Source: Spartobacteria bacterium (GTDB taxonomy: Bacteria; Verrucomicrobiota; Verrucomicrobiia; Chthoniobacterales; Chthoniobacteraceae). From it: DNA of 47,165 bases. The notes under the pieces were generated by a model. It saw nothing but the letters and a program-made list of their open reading frames with translations, was not told where the DNA came from and searched no databases. The position numbers were made by a program, and so were the translations under genes. Below are positions 34,284 to 41,824 of this stretch, in pieces; within the stretch, counting starts at the first letter, position 1; every line of letters begins with the position of its first letter. Location of the stretch: NCBI GenBank assembly GCA_021324395.1, contig JAJPJG010000024.1, positions 1-47,165 of the forward strand, written 5' to 3'.

Positions 34284-35342
34284 ATGAAATTCATTGAGTC
34301 CGTTTTTGAAAAATTGAAACGGCACCCGAAGCGCATCGTCTTTCCAGAAGGCACCGAGCCGCGAGTTTTGCAGGCCGCGGCGCGCTTTGTCAAATTACAG
34401 CTCGGCGCGCCCATCGTGCTCGGGAAAAAAGAGGAAGTGCTCCTCGCGGCGGCGCGACACAGCATCAACGTGGACCGCATCGGAATCATCGATCCGGCGA
34501 CAGCGGACGATCTGCCCGTCTTTTGCGAGCGCTTGGAAAAGCTGAAGCGCTATCGCAATTTTGGAAAAACCGAGACGCGCGAGATCATGCTGAACCCGAA
34601 TTATTTTGCGGCGATGATGATTCAAAACGGCCAGGCCGATGCGCTCGTCGGCGGCGCGAGCGTGTATCCGGGAACGCTGCTGCGACCGCTGATCCAGCTC
34701 GTTAAGCCGTTGCCGGGCGTTGAGACAATCTCGAGCTGCATGATCGTGCAGGTGCCGAACAAAAATTACGGCGATCACGGCGTGCTGGTGTTTGCCGATT
34801 GCGCGGTGATCCCCGAGCCGACGGTCGACCAACTCGCAAATATCGCGGTGCAGACCGGGAAAATTTGCCGGCAACTCACCGGCGCTCCGGCACGCGTGGC
34901 GATGCTGAGTTACTCGACAAAAGGCAGCTCGAAAACGGCTGCCGCAGAAAAAGTGGCGGCTGCGACTGCGCTTGCAAAACAAAAAGCCGACGCGGAAAAA
35001 ATCGAGATGGAAATCGACGGCGAGATGCAGGCCGATACGGCTTTGCTTACACAACTTGCCGAGCGCAAAGCACCGACGAGCCGCGTCGCTGGAAAAGCGA
35101 ACGTGCTCATTTTTCCCGATCTCAACGCCGGCAACATCGCCGCGAAACTCGTGCAGTATCTCGCCGGTGCGGATGTTTACGGGCAGATTTTGCTCGGACT
35201 TTCGAAGCCGGCTGCGGATATGTCGCGCGGCGCTTCTCCGGAGGACATTCTGAGCGTCGCGGCGATCGTCGGATTGCAGGCGATTGAATATCGCAAGCTC
35301 TATCCGCAGACCAATGGCGACGATGTTGTTGCGGCGGGCTGA
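34284..35342 (+). CDS. pta: Phosphate acetyltransferase (catalytic domain only)
   Basis: From ATG 34284 the protein has 352 residues, the short form of Pta. It begins MKFIESVFEKLKRHPKRIVFPEGTEPRVLQAAARF. Family motifs include NYFAAMMIQNGQADALVGG, TISSCMIVQVP, GVLVFADCAVIPEPT, ARVAMLSYSTKGSS and NVLIFPDLNAGNIAAKLVQ. The enzyme interconverts acetyl-CoA and acetyl phosphate. An in-frame extension to 33585 was rejected because it overlaps the divergent HisJ-like gene and has no Pta character. No acetate kinase gene is seen. The next gene encodes the P-loop/DRTGG part that is fused to Pta in long-form enzymes. Confidence 0.93.
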   Translation: MKFIESVFEKLKRHPKRIVFPEGTEPRVLQAAARFVKLQLGAPIVLGKKEEVLLAAARHSINVDRIGIIDPATADDLPVFCERLEKLKRYRNFGKTETREIMLNPNYFAAMMIQNGQADALVGGASVYPGTLLRPLIQLVKPLPGVETISSCMIVQVPNKNYGDHGVLVFADCAVIPEPTVDQLANIAVQTGKICRQLTGAPARVAMLSYSTKGSSKTAAAEKVAAATALAKQKADAEKIEMEIDGEMQADTALLTQLAERKAPTSRVAGKANVLIFPDLNAGNIAAKLVQYLAGADVYGQILLGLSKPAADMSRGASPEDILSVAAIVGLQAIEYRKLYPQTNGDDVVAAG

Positions 35343-35366
35343 ACGATGCGAACCGATTTGTAAGGA

Positions 35367-36473
35367 GTGAACACCGTCACGCCCCGCGTTTTCGTCGCGG
35401 CTACGCAGCAAAATGACGGCAAAACCACCACGGCGCTCGGGCTTTTCGCTGCTTTAAAAAAGCGTTTAGGCCGCATCGGTTTCATCAAGCCGGTCGGCCA
35501 GCGCTTTGTCGAAATCGAAGGCCGGCGCATCGACGAGGATTCAGTGCTCATTGACCAGACGTTCGGCGTGCAGACGCCGCTGGAAGACATGAGCCCGATT
35601 GCGGTCGAGCCCGACTTTACACGCAAATACATCAGCAAATCGAACAGCGAATTTCTTGTCAGGCGCATCCAAAATTCGTTCGACCGCGCATGCTGGGAAA
35701 AGGAGTTTTGCATTATCGAAGGCACCGGTCACGCCGGCGTCGGCTCGGTTTTTGATTTGTCGAACGCGCGCGTCGCGAAGCTGCTGCAGAGCAAAGTGCT
35801 GCTCGTGACGCGCGGCGGCATCGGGCGGTCGATTGACGAAGTCGCGCTGAACAAAGCGCTGTTCGACAAGGAGGGAGTCGAGCTCGTCGGTGTTATTTTA
35901 AACAAAGTTCTGCACGACAAATTCGATCATGTCGCGGAGTTCGCGCGGCGCGGACTCGATCGGCTCGGCATTGATTTGCTCGGAGTCGTCCCCGTCGAGC
36001 CGTTGCTCGCCAATGCGACACTCGGCCAAATTTGCAAGGAAACGAAAGGCAAATTCCTTAATCGGCCAAGCGAATCGCTACGCCGCGTGCGCAAGATCAT
36101 CATCGGCGCGATGAGTTCGTCGCACGTGATGGAATACTTTTCGCCGGGCACGCTGGTAATCACGCCGGGCGATCGCGAGGATGTGATTCTCGCCGCGCTT
36201 TCTACGAGCTCGCTCACGGAAGCGGATGGTCGTGCGGTTGCCGGTCTTGTTTTGTCGGGCGATTTATTTCCGCATCAAAGCGTGCTGGATCTGATCAGCG
36301 CGTCGGATTTGCCAGCGATCGCGTCGCCGCTCGATAGTTACACAGTGGCAAACACGATTTATTCGATGACTGTCAAAACACTGCCGGGCGACGCGGAAAA
36401 AATCAGCAAAATCCAATCGCTAATTGAGCGACACGTTGAGATTGATCGGCTGCTCGAAAAATTGCGGAGCTGA
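35367..36473 (+). CDS. BioD-like P-loop / DRTGG-domain protein
   Basis: A protein of 368 residues from GTG 35367. The AAGGAG at 35362-35367 runs directly into this codon, so the spacing is unusual, but no other in-frame start was found nearby. The N-terminal domain has a P-loop-like AATQQNDGKTTTALGLFAAL (residues 10-30), GFIKPVGQR and CIIEGTGHAGVGSVFDLSNA, as in dethiobiotin-synthetase-type proteins. The C-terminal part (from about 215) resembles the DRTGG domain, with IIIGAMSSSHVMEYFSPGTLVITPGDREDV and GLVLSGDL. Both domains occur N-terminal to the catalytic domain in long-form Pta. A regulatory role for the adjacent Pta, 24 bp upstream, is inferred. Confidence 0.82.
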   Translation: MNTVTPRVFVAATQQNDGKTTTALGLFAALKKRLGRIGFIKPVGQRFVEIEGRRIDEDSVLIDQTFGVQTPLEDMSPIAVEPDFTRKYISKSNSEFLVRRIQNSFDRACWEKEFCIIEGTGHAGVGSVFDLSNARVAKLLQSKVLLVTRGGIGRSIDEVALNKALFDKEGVELVGVILNKVLHDKFDHVAEFARRGLDRLGIDLLGVVPVEPLLANATLGQICKETKGKFLNRPSESLRRVRKIIIGAMSSSHVMEYFSPGTLVITPGDREDVILAALSTSSLTEADGRAVAGLVLSGDLFPHQSVLDLISASDLPAIASPLDSYTVANTIYSMTVKTLPGDAEKISKIQSLIERHVEIDRLLEKLRS

Positions 36474-36480
36474 AAACCGG

Positions 36481-36810
36481 TTAGGCGAGCGCGTCGATTT
36501 TCGCGAGCAAATCGCGTTTGCTTGCCATGCCGACAATCTGTTCGCGAACCTGTCCGCCTTTGAAAAAGAGCAGCGTCGGGATCGCGCGAATTTGATATTG
36601 CGCGGCGAGTCCTTGCACCTGATCGACGTTCACTTTCGCGATCTTTACCGCGCCGGATTTTTCGTTCGCGATCTCGTCGAGAATCGGCGCAATCATCTTG
36701 CATGGCCCGCACCATTCAGCCCAGAAATCGACGACCACAGGTGTGGCCGATTGCATGACTTCGGTTTGGAAATTGGAATCGGTGACGGTGACGACGTTTG
36801 CGCTTGCCAT
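36481..36810 (-). CDS. trxA: Thioredoxin
   Basis: A protein of 109 residues with the thioredoxin active site WCGPC (Cys34 and Cys37) in [20 protein letters not shown], and the cis-proline segment [13 protein letters not shown]. It is a cytoplasmic disulfide reductase, recycled by thioredoxin reductase, which is not in the window. It is the last gene of a leftward group that includes gltA and the TCA genes, 12 bp after the KKETVRI protein. Its end is 7 bp from the stop of the convergent P-loop/DRTGG gene. Confidence 0.97.
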   Translation of the reverse strand: MASANVVTVTDSNFQTEVMQSATPVVVDFWAEWCGPCKMIAPILDEIANEKSGAVKIAKVNVDQVQGLAAQYQIRAIPTLLFFKGGQVREQIVGMASKRDLLAKIDALA

Positions 36811-36822
36811 GGTGAATCTGAA

Positions 36823-37518
36823 TTAAGCTGAAAATGCGAGGTAGCTGAGCACGGCTGCGGCGAGTGCGGCGACGAGCGTGACCCAGCTTAAAATGCCGAC
36901 GAGCGGATCGGCCTCCGCCGATGCGGTGGCTGCCGCAGCCGCTGCCATTGGCGCTCCGGCGGTTCGCAACGCGGGTGCGGGAGCCTGCGCGAGCGGCTGC
37001 GTCTGCTGCATTTTAATCGTCGCTTGGGGCATAACGCGTTTTGCCTCCGGCGGAACTTGAATGCGAGCAGTTTCTTTTTTCGGTGCAGCTTTCATCGTGA
37101 CCGGAGCGGCTTCGGCGTAAGTCGCAGCCTTTGGCGCAGCCGCCGGAGTTGCAGGAGCTGGCGCGGGTTTCATCGGAGCCGTCGGCGCGGGTCTCACGGG
37201 CGCGGCCGGAGCTTTCGGCGCCATGGGTGCGCCGGCTGCCACAGGCTTCACGGGCGCTGTCGGAACTGCGGGCATTGACGGTGCCTTCGGTGCGGATGGA
37301 GGCGGAACGAATGGTTTCGGCGCTGTCGGAGGAGCAGCGGGATTGGGTGTGCCGACAGTCGGAATTTTCGAAGTCTCTTTTTTCGGAGCGGCGCTCGGTG
37401 CGTTAATGCGAACGGTTTCGCGTTTTACAGCGGGTGCGTCGCTCGGTTTTGGCGGTAGGGTGATGCGAACCGTTTCCTTTTTGGGAGTGTTCGCGCTGGA
37501 GGGATTTTCGTCGGCCAT
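36823..37518 (-). CDS. Pro/Ala-rich protein with KKETVRI-like repeats and a C-terminal membrane segment
   Basis: A protein of 231 residues. A short motif recurs: KKETVRITL (about residue 13), KRETVRINA (32), KKETSKIPT (47) and KKETARIQV (150). Between these are long low-complexity stretches of Pro and Ala. The C-terminus is a hydrophobic helix (GILSWVTLVAALAAAVLSYLAF) that could anchor the protein in the membrane, with the bulk in the cytoplasm. I cannot name a family. The Thr inside each charged motif could be a phosphorylation site for the Ser/Thr kinase at 41.8-44.8 kb, but that is speculation. It sits between gltA (54 bp) and trxA (12 bp). Confidence 0.7.
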   Translation of the reverse strand: MADENPSSANTPKKETVRITLPPKPSDAPAVKRETVRINAPSAAPKKETSKIPTVGTPNPAAPPTAPKPFVPPPSAPKAPSMPAVPTAPVKPVAAGAPMAPKAPAAPVRPAPTAPMKPAPAPATPAAAPKAATYAEAAPVTMKAAPKKETARIQVPPEAKRVMPQATIKMQQTQPLAQAPAPALRTAGAPMAAAAAATASAEADPLVGILSWVTLVAALAAAVLSYLAFSA

Positions 37519-37572
37519 AGTGGAAGCAAGTTTCTATCTCATCGGCTAAAACTGATGTCAAACCGCAAACGG

Positions 37573-38697
37573 TCAGCGATCTTCGATCGGAACAAATTTT
37601 TTCCCGGGCTCCGGCCCGGCATATTCGCTGAGCGGGCGGAACAGTCGATTGTCCGCGAGCTGCTCAAGAATGTGCGCCGTCCAGCCGCTTGCGCGTGCGA
37701 TCGCGAAAATCGGCGTGAAGAGATCGGTCGGAATGCCGAGCGAGTAATAAACGGTCGCCGAGTAAAAATCGACGTTCGCGTTTAATCCTTTGCGCTCTTT
37801 CATGATCTGCGCGATGCGCTCCGACATCTGGATCCATTTCGGCTCGCCGAGCTGGTTGGAAAGTTTGGTAGCCATCGTTTTCAAGTGCGGCGCGCGCGGA
37901 TCCAGCACTTTGTAAACACGGTGACCGATGCCCATGATTTTCTTTTTCTGTGCGAGCGCGTCGTCGATCCATTCATCCACACGGTCAAGCGAACCGATTT
38001 CCTGCAGCATGTGGATGACGCCTTCATTCGCGCCGCCGTGCAGCGGGCCTTTCAGCGCGCCGATCGCGGCGCTAACCGCGGAATACATATCGGAAAGCGT
38101 GCTCGCAACGACGCGCGCGGTGAATGTCGATGCGTTAAAACCATGCTCCGCGTGCAGAACGTAAGCGACGTCGAGCGTCTGCACCGCGTCCGGCGTCGGT
38201 TCTTTGCCATCCATCAGCCAAAGAAAATGCGCGGCTTCGCCCAAATCTTTGCGGATCGGCGGCAAATCTTTTCCGCAGCGCGCGCGATGAAAATAAGCGG
38301 CGATGATCCCGATTTGCGCGACGAGTTTGATCGCGATCGCTTCGTTCTCGTTCATGTCGAGATCGTGCCGGACGGTCGGATAACAACCGAGCATGCTGAC
38401 CGCCGTGCGCATGATGTCGATCGGCGTGGCGCTTTTCGGCGCGGCTGTTAAAAAATCGATAACGCCCTGCGGAAGCTCGCGCTCGGCGCGCAACGCCGTC
38501 GTCAGTTTATCGAGCTCGCGTTTGCTCGGCAAATGCCCGTGCCAGAGCAGATGGATGACTTCCTCGTAGCTCGCTTTGCCTGCGAGTTCGTTGATGTCGT
38601 AGCCACAATAAATCAGCTGGCCGACATCGCCGCGGACATCGCCGATGCGGGTTTCTGCTGCTACGATTCCCTCGAGTCCTCGTGAAATGACGGGCAT
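37573..38697 (-). CDS. gltA: Citrate synthase
   Basis: From ATG 38695-38697 the protein has 374 residues, the length of the short citrate synthases; an earlier in-frame start adds 18 residues without family character. It opens ISRGLEGIVAAET and has the catalytic residues His220 (LHGGANEG), His259 (GIGHRVYK) and Asp310 (NVDFYSATVYYSLG). It condenses acetyl-CoA with oxaloacetate; a 2-methylcitrate synthase cannot be excluded from sequence alone. sucD lies 81 bp upstream on the same strand, so the group works in the TCA cycle. Confidence 0.93.
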   Translation of the reverse strand: MPVISRGLEGIVAAETRIGDVRGDVGQLIYCGYDINELAGKASYEEVIHLLWHGHLPSKRELDKLTTALRAERELPQGVIDFLTAAPKSATPIDIMRTAVSMLGCYPTVRHDLDMNENEAIAIKLVAQIGIIAAYFHRARCGKDLPPIRKDLGEAAHFLWLMDGKEPTPDAVQTLDVAYVLHAEHGFNASTFTARVVASTLSDMYSAVSAAIGALKGPLHGGANEGVIHMLQEIGSLDRVDEWIDDALAQKKKIMGIGHRVYKVLDPRAPHLKTMATKLSNQLGEPKWIQMSERIAQIMKERKGLNANVDFYSATVYYSLGIPTDLFTPIFAIARASGWTAHILEQLADNRLFRPLSEYAGPEPGKKFVPIEDR

Positions 38698-38778
38698 AAT
38701 GCGTGGTGTTAAAAAGCGGTGAGTAAAACTGAAAGCCGTCCTGTTCGGCAAATCAAAACTGGCCGAAGCAAAATAGCA

Positions 38779-39654
38779 TCAGTTCTTCCAATGCTTAATT
38801 AACGTTTCAGCCATCGTCGCGGGCGTATCCGCGACAGCGATGCCGGCTTCGCGCAACGCTTCGATTTTTCCGGCAGCGGTGCCTTTGCCGCCAGAGACGA
38901 TTGCACCGGCGTGACCCATTCGGCGTCCCGGCGGAGCGGTCGCGCCGGCGATAAACGCGGCGATCGGTTTCTTGCAATTTGCTTTCGCCCACGCGGCAGC
39001 TTCCTCCTCGGCGGTGCCACCGATCTCGCCAATCATGATGATCGCTTCGGTTTGCGGATCGTCATTGAACATCTGCAACACGTCGCGATGCGAGGTGCCA
39101 TTGATCGGATCGCCACCGATGCCGACGCAAGTGCTCTGGCCGTAGCCGCGCGCCGTGAGCTGCCAGACGGCTTCGTAAGTCAGCGTGCCGGAGCGAGAGA
39201 CGACGCCGACGTTACCTGCTTTGTGAATATAACCGGGCATGATGCCGATTTTGCACTGCTCCGGCGTAATGACGCCAGGGCAGTTCGGCCCGATCAATCG
39301 GCACGGCTTCCCGGCCATCGCCGCTTTCACGCGCATCATGTCGAGCACCGGAATGCCTTCGGTGATGCAAATCACGAGCTCGGTGCCCGCATCCACCGCT
39401 TCGAGAATCGAGTCCGCCGCGAACTCGGCCGGCACGAAAATCATCGTCGCATTGCATCCCGTTTCGCGCCGCGCCTCGATCACCGTGTCGAACACCGGCA
39501 CTTTGTTTTCGAACTTTTCGCCGCCGCGCGCAGGCGTGACACCCGCGACCACGTTGGTGCCGTATTCCATGCAGGCTCGGGCGTGAAAACCGCCCGCTTT
39601 TCCAGTGATGCCCTGCACGAGCAGGCGCGTATTTTTGTCAACGAGAATGGCCAT
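38779..39654 (-). CDS. sucD: Succinyl-CoA synthetase alpha subunit
   Basis: A protein of 291 residues. The CoA-binding Rossmann start is [34 protein letters not shown]. The middle has [10 protein letters not shown] and [17 protein letters not shown]. The phospho-histidine is His248 in [16 protein letters not shown]. With SucC it makes ATP or GTP from succinyl-CoA in the cytoplasm. A VOC-fold gene lies between sucC and sucD, 3 bp upstream of this start; sucC and sucD are normally adjacent. Confidence 0.97.
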   Translation of the reverse strand: MAILVDKNTRLLVQGITGKAGGFHARACMEYGTNVVAGVTPARGGEKFENKVPVFDTVIEARRETGCNATMIFVPAEFAADSILEAVDAGTELVICITEGIPVLDMMRVKAAMAGKPCRLIGPNCPGVITPEQCKIGIMPGYIHKAGNVGVVSRSGTLTYEAVWQLTARGYGQSTCVGIGGDPINGTSHRDVLQMFNDDPQTEAIIMIGEIGGTAEEEAAAWAKANCKKPIAAFIAGATAPPGRRMGHAGAIVSGGKGTAAGKIEALREAGIAVADTPATMAETLIKHWKN

Positions 39655-39657
39655 TGG

Positions 39658-40029
39658 TTAGTGGTGACTTGGCTTGCGTTTGTGAATGATCAAAGTATTT
39701 CCGTCCGGATCCGAAATCATCGCCATGTGACAGACCGGCGTCTCGAACGGGCCCATTTTGAAAGTGACCGCGGCCTTTTGCAGCGACGCGACCGTCGCAT
39801 CGAAATCGTCGACTTCGAGCCCAACGGTGCAACCGTCGCCGGTCGGTTTCCAGCCTTCGTAACGGCCGATGCCGAGCGTTCCTGGACCGATATCGTATTC
39901 GATCCAATGACCCTGCTCGCCCATGTCCATGTCCATCGTCGGCTTCAGTCCGAGCACGTTTTCGTAAAAGGCGCGGGCGCGCGGCACATCGGTCACGGGA
40001 TACGACGAAAAGGCGATTTCAGTGATCAT
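39658..40029 (-). CDS. VOC-superfamily (glyoxalase-like) protein inside the suc operon
   Basis: A protein of 123 residues with two beta-alpha-beta-beta-beta repeats typical of the VOC fold: [20 protein letters not shown] near the start and [15 protein letters not shown] in the second half. It ends [14 protein letters not shown]. The metal ligands usual in glyoxalase I or methylmalonyl-CoA epimerase are not evident: the first strand has FSSYPV with no His, and the last has TLIIH instead of xLExx. It is probably a divergent member, either non-catalytic or with a different metal site. Its ATG overlaps the sucC stop by 4 bp and its stop is 3 bp from the sucD start, so its expression is tied to succinyl-CoA synthetase. 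Confidence 0.8.
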   Translation of the reverse strand: MITEIAFSSYPVTDVPRARAFYENVLGLKPTMDMDMGEQGHWIEYDIGPGTLGIGRYEGWKPTGDGCTVGLEVDDFDATVASLQKAAVTFKMGPFETPVCHMAMISDPDGNTLIIHKRKPSHH

Positions 40030-41219
40030 TTCGCGATCTCCACGACTTTGCGCGCGGCATCGGTGAGATCGTCCGCGGCGATGATGTGCAGGCCGGATTC
40101 TTTCAGTAATTTTTTGCCGAGCTCGACATTCGTGCCCTCGAGCCGGACGACGAGCGGCACCATTCGCTGCTCGCTTTTTTCAAGAAATTTCACGGCGTTG
40201 ATGATGCCTTGCGCAATCACGTCGCACTTCATGATGCCGCCGAAAATATTCACGAGGATCGCTTTCACGCGCTTATCAGCGGTGAGGATTTTGAATGCTT
40301 CGGTCACCTGCTGCTCGTTCGCGCCGCCGCCGACATCGAGGAAGTTCGCGGGCTCGCCGCCGAAATGTTTGATGATGTCCATCGTCGCCATGGCGAGGCC
40401 CGCGCCGTTGACGAGACAGGCGATGTTTCCATCGAGACCGATGTAGTTCAAATTGAATTTTGACGCCTCGACTTCGCGCGGATCTTCCTCCGCCGTATCT
40501 CGCATCGCCACGATGTCCGGATGCCGAAAAAGCGCATTGTCATCGAAGTTAATTTTCGCATCGAGTGCGAGCACTTCGCCGCCTTTCGTGACAACGAGCG
40601 GATTCACCTCGACGAGCGAGCAATCGGACGCGATGAAAAGCTTGTAGATCGCGTCGAATAATTTGCACGCGGGCCGCATTTGCGCGGATGCGAAACCGAG
40701 CAGCTTCGCAAGTTTGCGCGTTTGATACGGCTGCAAACCGAATGCCGGCGATACCGGCTCGCGCACAATTTTGTCCGGAAATTTTTCAGCTACCGTCTCG
40801 ATATCCATGCCGCCCTCGGTGCTCGCGATCACGACGGGCGCGCTCGTTACGCGATCGATCAAAACCGCGAAATACAACTCGCGCTCAATCTCGGTCGCCT
40901 CGGCAATAAGCACTTTGCGGACAACGCGACCGTCAGGTCCGGTCTGGTGCGTAACGAGCGTTTGGTTGAGCATTCCTGCGGCGATGTCGCGCGCCTGGCT
41001 CGCCGTTTTGCAGAGCTTCACACCGCCGCCGCTGCCGTTCTGGAATTGCCCTTTGCCGCGGCCGCCCGCGTGGATTTGCGCTTTGATGACGAGGTTGTTC
41101 GTGCCGAGCGTGCGCGCCGCTTTTTCCGCCTCATCCGGTGTGGAAATGGCGATGCCGCGCGGTGCGGCGACGCCGAATTTATCGAAAAGTTCGCGTGCCT
41201 GATATTCGTGAATATTCAT
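40026..41219 (-). CDS. sucC: Succinyl-CoA synthetase beta subunit (ADP-forming)
   Basis: A protein of 397 residues. The ATP-grasp N-terminus is [17 protein letters not shown], with [14 protein letters not shown] near residue 46. Later come [28 protein letters not shown] and the C-terminal [21 protein letters not shown] and [19 protein letters not shown]. With SucD it forms the nucleotide-charging TCA-cycle enzyme. The gene is first in the leftward group sucC - VOC - sucD - gltA. Its ATG (41217-41219) is 66 bp from the end of a lipoprotein gene. Confidence 0.97.
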   Translation of the reverse strand: MNIHEYQARELFDKFGVAAPRGIAISTPDEAEKAARTLGTNNLVIKAQIHAGGRGKGQFQNGSGGGVKLCKTASQARDIAAGMLNQTLVTHQTGPDGRVVRKVLIAEATEIERELYFAVLIDRVTSAPVVIASTEGGMDIETVAEKFPDKIVREPVSPAFGLQPYQTRKLAKLLGFASAQMRPACKLFDAIYKLFIASDCSLVEVNPLVVTKGGEVLALDAKINFDDNALFRHPDIVAMRDTAEEDPREVEASKFNLNYIGLDGNIACLVNGAGLAMATMDIIKHFGGEPANFLDVGGGANEQQVTEAFKILTADKRVKAILVNIFGGIMKCDVIAQGIINAVKFLEKSEQRMVPLVVRLEGTNVELGKKLLKESGLHIIAADDLTDAARKVVEIAK

Positions 41220-41285
41220 CGAGAGGGAGTGTCATCCTGAGCCATGTCATTTGCCCCTCAAGAAAAAACGTGCGCGACTCCGCGA

Positions 41286-41780
41286 TTACGTGCCGGAGCC
41301 GACGTATTCCGCCGAATACGTTTCAAAGCGCGCGGTCGAGCCGACCGGCGGCGGCGTTTGCACGTCGTAAACGTTATTGCCGACAACCTGCTCGGATTGC
41401 GTGTCCCAAAGCATCACCGCTTTCTTCGCGCGTGGCGAAGTATGCTCGTCGCGCACCGTGTCGACCGCGATGTAGCGTGTTTTACGAACGATTGCTTTTT
41501 GTTTCGCCGACAGTTTTAAGTAAACGGCGCGCGCGCGTTGTTCCGCGATGCGGCGTTGATGCTCCGTTGCCTCGTGTTTCGCGATGATGAAAGTCACCGC
41601 GCTAATCATCGCGCCGCCGGGTGCTCCGGTTGCGATCGACTCCGCCGTGGTCATTCCGGATGCGCGCGAAATCGCATCCGAATCGGCGCTGGTGAATGTG
41701 CCGGGAGTGTTCGAGCACGCCGCGACAATGAGCGTGGTTGCGACAGAGAGTGAGGAAATTTTCAAAACCGCGGAAGTCAT
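41286..41780 (-). CDS. Small predicted lipoprotein of unknown function
   Basis: A protein of 164 residues with a signal peptide and lipobox (TTLIVAAC, Cys22). The mature part has a glycine-rich hydrophobic stretch (TGAPGGAMISAVTFIIA) that could span a membrane, then a charged helix (KHEATEHQRRIAEQRARAVYLKL) and a beta-rich end (YIAVDTVRD, KKAVMLWDTQSEQVVGNNVYDV). The VMLWDTQ...NNVYDV end resembles small verrucomicrobial envelope proteins that I cannot name. It lies 44 bp downstream of the kinase gene and 66 bp upstream of sucC, so it may be transcribed with either. Confidence 0.65.
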   Translation of the reverse strand: MTSAVLKISSLSVATTLIVAACSNTPGTFTSADSDAISRASGMTTAESIATGAPGGAMISAVTFIIAKHEATEHQRRIAEQRARAVYLKLSAKQKAIVRKTRYIAVDTVRDEHTSPRAKKAVMLWDTQSEQVVGNNVYDVQTPPPVGSTARFETYSAEYVGSGT

Positions 41781-41824
41781 GCGGTGAGCGTGATGGATGC
41801 GCTCACGCGTGGCAAGCGCGTGTG

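Noticed and set aside
39658..40029. Assignment of the VOC gene as methylmalonyl-CoA epimerase because of its place among succinyl-CoA genes.
   Set aside because: The expected metal-binding residues are not visible and the protein is shorter than usual, so only a VOC-fold call is supported.
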